In this document: piece by piece, positions 17,190 through 26,520 of the stretch
Layout: every line of letters begins with the position of its first letter
Position numbering within the stretch: the first letter of the stretch is position 1
Assembly: GCF_039538065.1 (NCBI RefSeq)
Contig: NZ_BAABBR010000001.1
Location: forward strand, 2,208,501-2,272,500
Length of the DNA stretch: 64,000 nt
Reading direction: 5' to 3'
DNA from: Sphingomonas rosea
GTDB taxonomy: Bacteria > Pseudomonadota > Alphaproteobacteria > Sphingomonadales > Sphingomonadaceae
The notes under the pieces: generated by a model
Databases searched by the model: none
Seen by the model: only the letters and a program-made list of their open reading frames with translations
What the model was told of the DNA's origin: nothing
Program-made: the position numbers and the translations under genes

Positions 17190-18251
17190 ATGACCAGTCA
17201 GGCGTCCCCGAATAGCACCACCGACCACGGCCAATACGCCCAGCGGCCCGGCGACATTCCGGCGCCCGGCTGGAAGGACATCGCTCAGCGCACCTGGAAG
17301 GAGAGCCAGAAGGACAATGTCGGCATCGTCGCCGCCGGCGTCGCCTTCTATTTCTTCCTCGCGCTGGTGCCGCTCCTGGGTGCGACGGTGCTCACCTACG
17401 GGCTGTTCGTCTCGCCCGAGGCCGTGGCGCGGCAGGCGGCGGGGCTGACGAGCGTGCTTCCGGGCGAGGCGGCCAAGCTGATCGGCGACCAGCTGACGCA
17501 GGTGGTCGAGACGAGCGCAAGCAAGAAGGGCCTCGGCCTCCTCCTCGCGATCCTACTGGCCTTCTGGGGCGCGCGCAACGCTGCGGGCGCGATCGTGACG
17601 GCGCTCAACATCGCTTATGAGGAGCGGGAGACGCGCGGCTTTCTCAGGACGACGCTGCTGAGCCTCGCCATGACGGTCGGCGCGGTGGTGATGGCCGGCT
17701 TCGTGGCCGGCGCGACCGGCCTCCTGTCGAGCATCGAGAAATTGCTCCCGAACCTCGGCGGGGTGGGGCGCCTGGGCTTCGGGCTGCTGACCTACGCCCT
17801 GCTCGCCGCCATTGCGGCGGCGGCGGCGGCGACGCTCTATCGCTATGGGCCGAGCCGCAAGAAGGCGCGGTGGCGGTGGCTGACTCCGGGGTCGGTGTTC
17901 TTCGCGGGCGTGTGGCTGGTGCTGACCGTGGGCTTCGGCTTCTATGTCCGGAATTTCGGCAATTACGGCGCGACCTACGGGTCGCTGTCGGCGCCGATCG
18001 TGCTTCTGACCTGGCTCTACCTGTCGAGCTATGTCCTGATCTTCGGGGCCGAGGTGAACAGCGAGGTCGAACGGCAAGCGGCGAACGGAGCGGCGCCGGT
18101 CGAGCCGAGGGCGGTGCCCGACCCCGCGCCGGTGCGCCCGGCGAAAATCACTCCCGAACCACAAGCAAAGCCGAAATCGCTGACGGTCCTGCTTCGGGCG
18201 GGTGCAGGGCTGGTGCTGGCGGGCGCGCTCGTGAAGCGCGCCCTGCGCTAG
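17190..18251 (+). CDS. YihY/virulence factor BrkB family inner-membrane protein
   Basis: 353 residues from ATG 17190. About six membrane segments begin with GIVAAGVAFYFFLALVPLLG, the family's first helix. The middle has the loop ALNIAYEERETRGFLR and the end of the core is GSLSAPIVLLTWLYLSSYVLIFGAE, both diagnostic. The family was once mislabelled ribonuclease BN; its molecular role is unclear. The C-terminal 60 residues are a proline- and alanine-rich tail ending in a short hydrophobic segment. Convergent with rpoH, 4 bp apart. Confidence 0.88.
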   Translation: MTSQASPNSTTDHGQYAQRPGDIPAPGWKDIAQRTWKESQKDNVGIVAAGVAFYFFLALVPLLGATVLTYGLFVSPEAVARQAAGLTSVLPGEAAKLIGDQLTQVVETSASKKGLGLLLAILLAFWGARNAAGAIVTALNIAYEERETRGFLRTTLLSLAMTVGAVVMAGFVAGATGLLSSIEKLLPNLGGVGRLGFGLLTYALLAAIAAAAAATLYRYGPSRKKARWRWLTPGSVFFAGVWLVLTVGFGFYVRNFGNYGATYGSLSAPIVLLTWLYLSSYVLIFGAEVNSEVERQAANGAAPVEPRAVPDPAPVRPAKITPEPQAKPKSLTVLLRAGAGLVLAGALVKRALR

Positions 18252-18255
18252 GCGA

Positions 18256-19161
18256 TCAGGCGGCGGGCAGCAGGCGCTGCTCGGTCGCCTTCTTCATCAG
18301 CGAGGCCTGGAGCTTTTCGAACGCCCGCACCTCGATCTGGCGGATCCGCTCGCGGCTGACGCCATAGACCTGCGAAAGCTCCTCGAGCGTCTTGGGCTCG
18401 TCGACGAGGCGGCGCTCGACGAGGATGTGCTTCTCGCGGTCGTTGAGCGCCGTCATCGCGTCGTTGAGGAGCGCATGGCGGACCTGCTTCTCCTCCTCGT
18501 CGGCGACCAGTTCGTCCTGCAGCGGACCGTTGTCGACGAGAAAGTCCTGCCACTGGCTTTCGCCGCCCTCGTCGCCCTTCAGCGGCGCGTTGAGCGAGGT
18601 GTCGCCACCCATGCCCATGCGGCGGTTCATCGAGATGACTTCCTCCTCGGTGACGCCGAGATCGGTCGCGATCTTGGTCACGTCGGCGGGCTTGAGATCG
18701 CCCTCCTCGAAGGCATCGATCTGGTTCTTCATCCGGCGCAGGTTGAAGAACAGCTTCTTCTGCGCGGCGGTGGTGCCCATCTTCACCAGGCTCCACGAGC
18801 GCAGGATGAATTCCTGGATCGAGGCGCGGATCCACCACATGGCGTAGGTCGCCAGGCGGAAGCCCCGGTCGGGCTCGAACTTCTTGACGCCCTGCATCAG
18901 CCCGATGTTGCCCTCGGAGATGAGCTCGGAGACGGGCAGGCCGTAGCCGCGATAGCCCATGGCGATCTTGGCGACGAGGCGCAGGTGGCTGTTCACGAGG
19001 CGCGCGGCGGCGTCCGTGTCGTTATGCTCCCGCCATGCCTTGGCGAGCATATATTCCTCTTCCGGGGCGAGGATCGGAAATTTCTTGATCTCGCTCAGAT
19101 AGCGGTTGAGTCCGACTTCGCCGGCGCCCGCTGGAATGGAAACTGCCTTCGCCTGTGCCAT
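18256..19161 (-). CDS. rpoH: RNA polymerase sigma-32 factor RpoH
   Basis: 301 residues, the normal RpoH length. Region 2 reads LVAKIAMGYRGYGLPVSELI, then EGNIGLMQGVKKFEPDRGFR and ATYAMWWIRASIQEFILRSW. The RpoH box QKKLFFNLRR near 132-141 distinguishes it from other sigma-70 proteins. Region 4 includes LNDREKHILVERRL and the helix-turn-helix YGVSRERIRQIEVRA. RpoH directs transcription of heat-shock genes and is destabilised by chaperones and FtsH. It is downstream of the rluD-like gene in the same orientation, with a hairpin in the 62-bp gap and a strong sigma-32-type promoter upstream of both. Confidence 0.97.
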   Translation of the reverse strand: MAQAKAVSIPAGAGEVGLNRYLSEIKKFPILAPEEEYMLAKAWREHNDTDAAARLVNSHLRLVAKIAMGYRGYGLPVSELISEGNIGLMQGVKKFEPDRGFRLATYAMWWIRASIQEFILRSWSLVKMGTTAAQKKLFFNLRRMKNQIDAFEEGDLKPADVTKIATDLGVTEEEVISMNRRMGMGGDTSLNAPLKGDEGGESQWQDFLVDNGPLQDELVADEEEKQVRHALLNDAMTALNDREKHILVERRLVDEPKTLEELSQVYGVSRERIRQIEVRAFEKLQASLMKKATEQRLLPAA

Positions 19162-19182
19162 GAAAGTGTCGCGTCCTTTTCC

Positions 19183-19214
19183 GGCAGCCTTGCTCCAACG
19201 AGGAGCGCGCTGCC
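19183..19214 (-). promoter_or_regulatory. Stem-loop in the rpoH leader
   Basis: Two nested inverted repeats: GGCAGC/GCTGCC (19183-19188 with 19209-19214) enclose GCTCC/GGAGC (19192-19196 with 19202-19206) around a 5-nt loop. In the rpoH transcript the hairpin ends about 20 nt upstream of the ATG and is followed by GGAAAAGGAC, not by a U run. It is better explained as a leader or processing structure than as a terminator. Confidence 0.5.
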
Positions 19215-19223
19215 ATGAGTATC

Positions 19224-20177
19224 TTATACACCAAGTGCCTTGAACAGTTCCTGCATGTCCTTTGGGACAGGGCTGTCAAACGACAGATGGTGCTTCGTAA
19301 CCGGATGAATGAAGCCAAGCGTCGCCGCGTGAAGCGCCTGACGCTTGAAACCCAGTTCCTTGCAGGCGGTTGCCACCGTCTTGTTGTTACGCCCGTACAC
19401 GGGATCTCCGACCAAACTATGGCCAAGGCTCGCCATGTGCACGCGTACCTGATGCGTGCGGCCCGTCTCCAGCCGGCATTCGACCAGCGCCGAGTCGCGA
19501 CCGACGGACTGCCGGGTCCAGTGGGTGACGGCACGTTTTCCCCGGCCTTCGCCGACGATCGCGATCTTCTTGCGGTCGTGGCTCGAACGGGCGAGCGGGG
19601 CGTCGACCGTCCCCTTGGGCGCCATCGGCACGCCGTTGACCATCGCCTGGTAGCGGCGGTCGATGCTGTGCGCGGCGAACTGCCTTGCCAGCCCCTCGTG
19701 GGCGACGTCGGTCTTGGCGACCACGAGAAGACCGCTCGTGTCCTTGTCGATGCGGTGGACGATGCCCGGCCGCGCCACCCCGCCGATGCCACTCAGCCGC
19801 CCGGCGCAATGGTGGAGGAGGGCGTTCACCATCGTCCCGTCGAGATTGCCCGCCGCCGGATGGACGACGAGGCCCGCAGGCTTGTCGACCACCAGCAGAT
19901 GCTCGTCCTCGAAGACGATGCCGAGCGGAATGTCCTGCGCCTGGGCTTCGGCGGGCGCCGCGCGCGGGACGGTGAGCTGGAAGGTCTCGTTGCCCGCGAC
20001 CTTGATGGCGGGATCGCGGACGAGGGTGCCGGAGCGCTCGAGCGCCCCCGACTTGACCAGAGTCTTCAGTCGTTCGCGCGACATGGTCGGGACGGCGTCC
20101 GCGAGCGCGCGGTCGAGCCGCCAGCCCGCGTGATCCGCGCCAAGCGCGATGTCGATGATATCGGACCCCCCGGTCAT
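19224..20177 (-). CDS. RluA-family 23S rRNA pseudouridine synthase (RluD-like)
   Basis: 317 residues from ATG 20177. An S4 domain (GWRLDRALADAVPTMSRERL) precedes the synthase core. The core has EDEHLLVVDKPAGLVVHPA, then the catalytic block GIVHRIDKDTSGLLVVAKTD, whose aspartate attacks uracil, and later LETGRTHQVRVHMASLGHSLVGDPVYG. RluD makes pseudouridines in helix 69 of 23S rRNA, assisting 50S assembly. The frame continues upstream to 20474, but that part has no family similarity and contains the promoter. A perfect-looking sigma-32 promoter ends 9 nt before the ATG, which implies a leaderless transcript reading on into rpoH. Confidence 0.9.
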   Translation of the reverse strand: MTGGSDIIDIALGADHAGWRLDRALADAVPTMSRERLKTLVKSGALERSGTLVRDPAIKVAGNETFQLTVPRAAPAEAQAQDIPLGIVFEDEHLLVVDKPAGLVVHPAAGNLDGTMVNALLHHCAGRLSGIGGVARPGIVHRIDKDTSGLLVVAKTDVAHEGLARQFAAHSIDRRYQAMVNGVPMAPKGTVDAPLARSSHDRKKIAIVGEGRGKRAVTHWTRQSVGRDSALVECRLETGRTHQVRVHMASLGHSLVGDPVYGRNNKTVATACKELGFKRQALHAATLGFIHPVTKHHLSFDSPVPKDMQELFKALGV

Positions 20178-20479
20178 GGCCGAAACAGATGGGGTGCCGC
20201 CGGTGCTTTTCAAGACCTGCAGGTTCACGAAGGTCCAAGGGTCCGGGGGGTCATCACGACGTCGGAAAAAGCCCGCCAGTGGCGCAGGACTGCCAATCCT
20301 TGCCCGACGACGAAGGTCCCATAGTGTGAACTTGCCTCGCCGCGAGGCTCGCACATCGCGAATGGGGGCCATCGACCGCTGCATCGACCAGCTTGGATCA
20401 TGCCAAATCCTACTAGGCAAGTCCCGGCGGCGACCCGCGTCCCTTGCAACCGGCGGCCCTATCCGCCACTTCACCGGCC
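20178..20479. other. 302-bp divergent intergenic region between rluD-like and chpT
   Basis: Besides the sigma-32 promoter at its left end, it holds a hairpin GCCTCG-CCG-CGAGGC (20334-20348) and a 10-bp direct repeat ACGAAGGTCC (20227-20236 and 20310-20319). I see no convincing promoter for chpT. Short open frames here have no family features, and no tRNA-like fold was seen. Confidence 0.5.
20187..20214 (-). promoter_or_regulatory. Sigma-32 (heat-shock) promoter of rluD-rpoH
   Basis: On the minus strand the -35 element is CTTGAAA (20208-20214), the spacer is 13 bp, and the -10 element is CCCCATCT (20187-20194). Both elements match the RpoH consensus CTTGAAA / CCCCATNT fully and the spacing is in range. 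Transcription should start around 20178-20181, 1-4 nt before the ATG of the pseudouridine synthase gene. It would place rpoH under its own control. Confidence 0.7.
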
Positions 20480-21106
20480 ATGAACGCGATCGATCTCGCC
20501 AGTCTGCTTTGCTCGCGGCTCTGCCACGACCTCCTGTCGCCCGTCGGCGCGCTCAACAACGGCATCGAGCTGATGGCCGACGAGCAGGATCCCGAGATGC
20601 GCGAACGCTGTCTCGAGCTCCTCGCCGAGAGCGCGCGGGCGAGCGCCAACAAGCTGAAGTTCTTCCGGCTGGCGTTCGGCGCCGGCGGCGGGTTCGGGGC
20701 CGAGATCGACACGCGCGAGGCCAAGGCCGCGCTCGAGGGGCTGTTCGGCGGCGAGAAGAAGATCACGCTCGGCTGGATGGTGAGCGCCGAGAAGCTTCCC
20801 AAGGACGCGATCAAGGTGCTGCTGAACCTCGCGCTGGTCGCGGGTGACGCGCTGGTGCGCGGCGGGCAGCTCGACATCGGCGCCGAGCGGGGCGCGAACG
20901 GCACCGAGATCGTGATCCGGGCCGAGGGGCCGCGGCTGCTGCTCGATCCCAATCTGCGCGCCACGCTCGAGCGCGGGGCGGGCGGGACGGTCGAACCGCG
21001 CGCGGCCGGCGCCTGGCTCGCGCATGCGCTCATCCAGCAGACCGGCGGCAAGCTCCAGCTCTCGCCCGCCGACAGCCCGGTGCTGATGATCGGGGCGGTG
21101 TTCTGA
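20480..21106 (+). CDS. chpT: Histidine phosphotransferase ChpT
   Basis: 208 residues. The N-terminal helix contains LCSRLCHDLLSPVGALNNGIEL, with the phosphorylatable His in CHDLLSPVGA, the ChpT signature in alphaproteobacteria. The rest is a degenerate histidine-kinase ATPase-like fold (KVLLNLALVAGDAL) without ATP-binding G boxes. ChpT relays phosphate from CckA to CtrA and CpdR to control the cell cycle. The presence of ccrM 1.6 kb downstream adds a second cell-cycle gene to the area. ATG 20480 begins the family-like sequence; a longer frame from 20444 has no support. Confidence 0.9.
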   Translation: MNAIDLASLLCSRLCHDLLSPVGALNNGIELMADEQDPEMRERCLELLAESARASANKLKFFRLAFGAGGGFGAEIDTREAKAALEGLFGGEKKITLGWMVSAEKLPKDAIKVLLNLALVAGDALVRGGQLDIGAERGANGTEIVIRAEGPRLLLDPNLRATLERGAGGTVEPRAAGAWLAHALIQQTGGKLQLSPADSPVLMIGAVF

Positions 21107-21109
21107 GGA

Positions 21110-21868
21110 TCAGGCCAGCCGGCTTAGCGCGAAGGCGGCAAGGAAGCCGCTGACCGCGATCAGGCCGGCGAAATCATGCGTCCCCTCGAAGGCTTCGGGG
21201 ACCATGGTATCGACGATCATCGCCAGGATCGCGCCCGCCGCCACCGCCATGACGGAGGCGACGCCCGCGGGCGGAACGCCGTCGAAGGCGAGGTAGCCGA
21301 TGGTCGCGGCGATGCCCGAGGCGAGCGCGATCAGTGCCCACATTCCAAAGACATGGCCGGCTTTCTTGCCTTCATGCTTCATCCCCGCCGCGCTCGACAG
21401 GCCTTCGGGGATGTTCGACAGGAAGACCGCGATCACCGCGACGAGGCCGATGCCTTTCCCGGCGAGCAGGCTCACCCCGATGACGATGCTTTCGGGGATG
21501 CCGTCGAGGAGCGCACCGAGCGCGAGGGCCGCGCCGTTTTCGGGATTGTTCGCGGCCTGCTTCTCGCGTTTCTCGGGCACGCTCCGCTTGCGGTGGCGCG
21601 CGCCGCGGTGGGCTAGGAGCCAGTTGGCGCCGGTATAGACGAGCGCCCCGCCGAGGAATCCGCCCGCGACCGGCAGGAAGCCGCCCTGCTTCCAGGCCTC
21701 GTCGATCAGCTCGAACGACAGCGCCGAGATGAGCACGCCCGCGCCGAACGCCATGATCGCGGCGATCACGCGGCGGCCGAGCGGCACGAACCAGCCGATC
21801 ACCGCCCCGATGACGAGGGCCGAGCCCGAAAGAAGGCCCCACAGGCCGGCTTGGAGTGCGATGGGCAT
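21110..21868 (-). CDS. ZIP-family divalent metal transporter
   Basis: 252 residues from ATG 21868, with about eight membrane segments. Helix 4 carries GALLDGIPESIVIG and helix 5 carries FLSNIPEGLSSAAGM, the ZIP metal-binding motifs; the usual His of helix 4 is replaced by Asp-Gly. A charged loop with HRGARHRKRSVPEKREKQ lies between helices 3 and 4. The protein likely moves zinc or iron into the cytoplasm. The possible 21931 start would add 21 non-family residues. It is divergent from rnhB and convergent with chpT, 3 bp apart. Confidence 0.85.
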   Translation of the reverse strand: MPIALQAGLWGLLSGSALVIGAVIGWFVPLGRRVIAAIMAFGAGVLISALSFELIDEAWKQGGFLPVAGGFLGGALVYTGANWLLAHRGARHRKRSVPEKREKQAANNPENGAALALGALLDGIPESIVIGVSLLAGKGIGLVAVIAVFLSNIPEGLSSAAGMKHEGKKAGHVFGMWALIALASGIAATIGYLAFDGVPPAGVASVMAVAAGAILAMIVDTMVPEAFEGTHDFAGLIAVSGFLAAFALSRLA

Positions 21869-21945
21869 GGGGCCGCAATGGGCGAGGAGCCCGATGGTTG
21901 CGATGCCTGTCTTCCCAGCGCCCAATCGCATGCTATTTCAGCGAC

Positions 21946-23887
<1,942 letters not shown>

Positions 23888-23891
23888 GCCG

Positions 23892-24962
23892 ATGACTTTC
23901 CGCACGATCCTCCGCCCGACCGCATTCGTCGATGCGCCCTTCGGCTACGACGGGCAGGTCGCGCGGCTGGCCGGGACGATGTGCTGGTTCTCGGGCGTCG
24001 AACTGCTCCACGTCGAGGGCGATGGGCGGGTGACGGGCGAACTCGTTCCGGTGAGCCGGATCGAGGATCATCTGCGCGATGACGTCATGGCGGCGAGCTG
24101 GGCAGCCATCACGGGCACCCGACCGCCGCTGCAGCTCGGGGGCCGCACGATCCGGCTCGACCAGCCGCAGGTGATGGCGATTCTCAATGCGACCCCCGAC
24201 AGCTTCTCGGATGGCGGGCAGGGGGCGAGCGCCGAAGACGGTTTTGCCGCGAGCGAGGCGGGGGCGGCAATCCTCGACGTCGGCGGCGAAAGCACGCGGC
24301 CCGGCGCCAAGCCCGTCTGGGAAGGCGACGAGATCGGGCGGGTCGAGCCGCTGGTCAAGGCGTTGGCGCTGAGCGGCGCGGCGGTCTCGATCGACACCCG
24401 CAAAGCAATCGTCATGGAAGCCGCGCTGGCCGCCGGCGCGGCGCTGGTGAACGACGTTTCCGCGCTCACCTGGGACCATCGCGCGGCCGAGGTGGTGGCG
24501 AAGGCGGGGGTTCCGGTCGTGCTGATGCACCACCAGGGCAAGCCCGAGACGATGCAGGACAGCCCCGACTATCCGCGCGGCGCGCTGGTCGAGGTCTATT
24601 TCTGGCTGGAGGACGCGATTGCGCGGGCGGTGGACGCGGGGATCGCACGCAAGAACATCATCGTCGATCCGGGCATCGGTTTCGGCAAGAGCGTGGCGCA
24701 CAATCTCGAGCTGATGAACGGGCTCGCCGCGCTGCACGGGCTGGGCTGCCCTTTGCTGGTGGGCGCAAGCCGCAAGCGGACCATCGGCGCGCTCCACAAC
24801 GAGGCGCCGGCCGACCGGCGGCTGGGCGGGAGCGTCATGCTCGCGACCAAGGCGGCGGAGCAGGGCGCGCATCTCGTCCGGGTCCACGATGTGTTCGAGA
24901 CCGTCCAGGCCCTGCGCGTGTGGCGCGGCCTTCGCGATCAGGCACTTACGCCGCGTCGTTGA
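23892..24962 (+). CDS. folP: Dihydropteroate synthase
   Basis: 356 residues, longer than the usual 270-290. The TIM-barrel synthase begins near residue 95 with QVMAILNATPDSFSDGG (pterin/Mg loop 1), followed by DVGGESTRPGA, SIDTRKA, LVNDVSALTW, DPGIGFGKS and LLVGASRKR, all the DHPS substrate loops. The extra N-terminal 90 residues have no motif I recognise. DHPS condenses p-aminobenzoate with hydroxymethyl-dihydropterin diphosphate in folate synthesis. The family usually has NVTPDSFSDGG, here NATPDSFSDGG. It is probably cotranscribed with ccrM. Confidence 0.95.
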   Translation: MTFRTILRPTAFVDAPFGYDGQVARLAGTMCWFSGVELLHVEGDGRVTGELVPVSRIEDHLRDDVMAASWAAITGTRPPLQLGGRTIRLDQPQVMAILNATPDSFSDGGQGASAEDGFAASEAGAAILDVGGESTRPGAKPVWEGDEIGRVEPLVKALALSGAAVSIDTRKAIVMEAALAAGAALVNDVSALTWDHRAAEVVAKAGVPVVLMHHQGKPETMQDSPDYPRGALVEVYFWLEDAIARAVDAGIARKNIIVDPGIGFGKSVAHNLELMNGLAALHGLGCPLLVGASRKRTIGALHNEAPADRRLGGSVMLATKAAEQGAHLVRVHDVFETVQALRVWRGLRDQALTPRR

Positions 24963-24964
24963 GA

Positions 24965-25711
24965 TCAGCCGGCAAGGTAGCCGCCGTCGCTGACCAGGAC
25001 CGTTCCGGTCATCGTTCCGCTCGCCTCGTTCGACAGCAGGAAGGCGATCTGCGCGGCGATCTCTTCCGGGCGGGCGAAGCGGCCGAGCGGGGTCCCGCCT
25101 TCGGCGATGGCGCGGTAGGCGCCCTCGCGGCCGTGGGTGCCGGCGAGGTCGCGGAACCAGTCCTGCGTTTCCCACATCGCGGTTTCGACCCCGCCGGGCG
25201 CGATGGCGTTGACCCGGACCCGGCGCTCGGCGGCTTCGAGCGCGGCGACCTTGGTCAGCTGGATCGCGGCGGCCTTCGACGCGCCATAGGCCGCGACGTT
25301 CCTGGTCGCCTTGAGGCCCGAGGCCGACGCGGTGACGACGATCGACCCGCCTTCGCGGATGGCGTGGAGGCTGGCCCGGAGCGACAGGAACAGGCCGTCG
25401 AGATTGACCGACAACACCCGCCGCCATTCGGCGAAAGGCAGGTCCGCGATGGCGCCCGCACCGGTGACGCCGGCGTTGAGGACGGCGTGGTCGAGGGGGC
25501 CGAGCTCGGCGTCGGCCCACAGCGCCTCGTCCGCCACGTCGCCGACGAGCAGCCGTGTCTCGCAGCGCAAGGAAAGGCCGGCGAGCGCCTCGCCGTTGCG
25601 GTCCATCAGGATGAGCTTGCCCGCGCCGAGGTCGGCGAGGTGCCGTGCGGTCGCAAGGCCAATGCCCGAGGCGGCGCCGGTGACGAGGATGGTGGTGCCG
25701 GCGAAATTCAT
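24965..25711 (-). CDS. SDR-family oxidoreductase
   Basis: 248 residues from ATG 25711. It has the classical short-chain dehydrogenase pattern: nucleotide-binding TGAASGIG near residues 11-18, LNAGVTG, the catalytic Ser in VVTASASG, and Tyr-Lys in AAYGASKAAA. The C-terminus PEEIAAQIAFLLSNEASGTMTGTVLVSDGG is typical. Substrate unknown. The start overlaps the stop of the phosphodiester glycosidase gene by 4 bp (ATGA), so they are translationally coupled. Confidence 0.92.
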   Translation of the reverse strand: MNFAGTTILVTGAASGIGLATARHLADLGAGKLILMDRNGEALAGLSLRCETRLLVGDVADEALWADAELGPLDHAVLNAGVTGAGAIADLPFAEWRRVLSVNLDGLFLSLRASLHAIREGGSIVVTASASGLKATRNVAAYGASKAAAIQLTKVAALEAAERRVRVNAIAPGGVETAMWETQDWFRDLAGTHGREGAYRAIAEGGTPLGRFARPEEIAAQIAFLLSNEASGTMTGTVLVSDGGYLAG

Positions 25712-26481
25712 GGTGCGCGTTCCCCAAAGGCGACGATCATCGGGCCAAGCCCGGAGAAGCTGTCCATGCGTCCGTTCGCCGGGTCCCACAGGCTGCTGAC
25801 GCTGCCGTCGAGATAGAGTGCGTCGCGGGTCTTCAGTTCGTCGCGGAACAGGCGGGCGAACTTGCCGAAGCTGACCGCGCCGTCGCTGATCGCGAAGACC
25901 GGCACGCCGTCGGGGCCGATGCCGACCCCGTTGCGAACGTAGCGGGACGTGCCGTCGGGGGAGAAACGCGGGTTCACCTGCCCGGCGATCACCAGCATCG
26001 GCCCGCTCTGGGTCGCCAGCGCGATGTCGGGCGCGGCGGTATAGGCCGGCGTGGTGACGATCTCGGCCTTGCCGTCCGCGTGAACGAGGAAGACGCCATT
26101 GGGCTGGAGATGGAAATTGCCGCCGCCCTTGATCCGCGTGTTGAGGGCCTTGAGGGGCTGCCCGCCGGCGATGGCGAGGCCGATGGGATTGCCGTCGACG
26201 TCGAACATTCCCGCGTTCATCGCGAAGCGGACGCTGGCGGCGCGCTTTCCGAGCACCTGCTCGAGCGCGGCGAAGCTGCGATAGGGGCGGCCGTCACGGC
26301 CTGCGACATGCAGTTCGAGCCGGGCAGCGGGATCGCGGCAGATGGTGAAGCGCTCGCCCTCGAACATGACCGAGCGGCAGGGGCCTTCGACCGCGGCGGC
26401 GGCGGCCGTGGTCTCGGGACGCTTGCAGGCGGTCAGCAGCAGCACGAGGAACAGCAGGGCGTTGTGCATCGCCCCGTTCAT
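25708..26481 (-). CDS. Lipoprotein of the phosphodiester glycosidase (NAGPA-like) family
   Basis: 257 residues. It begins with a lipoprotein signal; LLFLVLLLTAC holds the lipobox Cys at about residue 19. The body matches PF09992: RFAMNAGMFDVDGNPIGLAI, GGGNFHLQPNGVFLV, ATQSGPMLVIAGQVNP and DALYLDGSVSSLWDP. Family members cleave phosphodiester-linked sugars, such as GlcNAc-1-phosphodiester in the animal uncovering enzyme; bacterial substrates may be wall polymers. Start ATG 26481 or 26469. The upstream neighbour is the NtrC-like regulator, 39 bp away on the same strand. Confidence 0.85.
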   Translation of the reverse strand: MNGAMHNALLFLVLLLTACKRPETTAAAAAVEGPCRSVMFEGERFTICRDPAARLELHVAGRDGRPYRSFAALEQVLGKRAASVRFAMNAGMFDVDGNPIGLAIAGGQPLKALNTRIKGGGNFHLQPNGVFLVHADGKAEIVTTPAYTAAPDIALATQSGPMLVIAGQVNPRFSPDGTSRYVRNGVGIGPDGVPVFAISDGAVSFGKFARLFRDELKTRDALYLDGSVSSLWDPANGRMDSFSGLGPMIVAFGERAP

Positions 26482-26520
26482 GCCCGAGGCGGCGGCCGAG
26501 CGAAAGCGTGGGCGACGCCC

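Noticed and set aside
13607..17193. Two long plus-strand frames (501 and 736 codons) over the DAACS and EF-G-like genes
   Set aside because: Both are opposite well-supported genes and show the Arg/Asp/His-rich composition of antisense shadow frames.
20225..20449. 74-codon minus-strand frame upstream of the rluD-like gene
   Set aside because: No ribosome-binding site or similarity; the region contains promoter and repeat elements instead.
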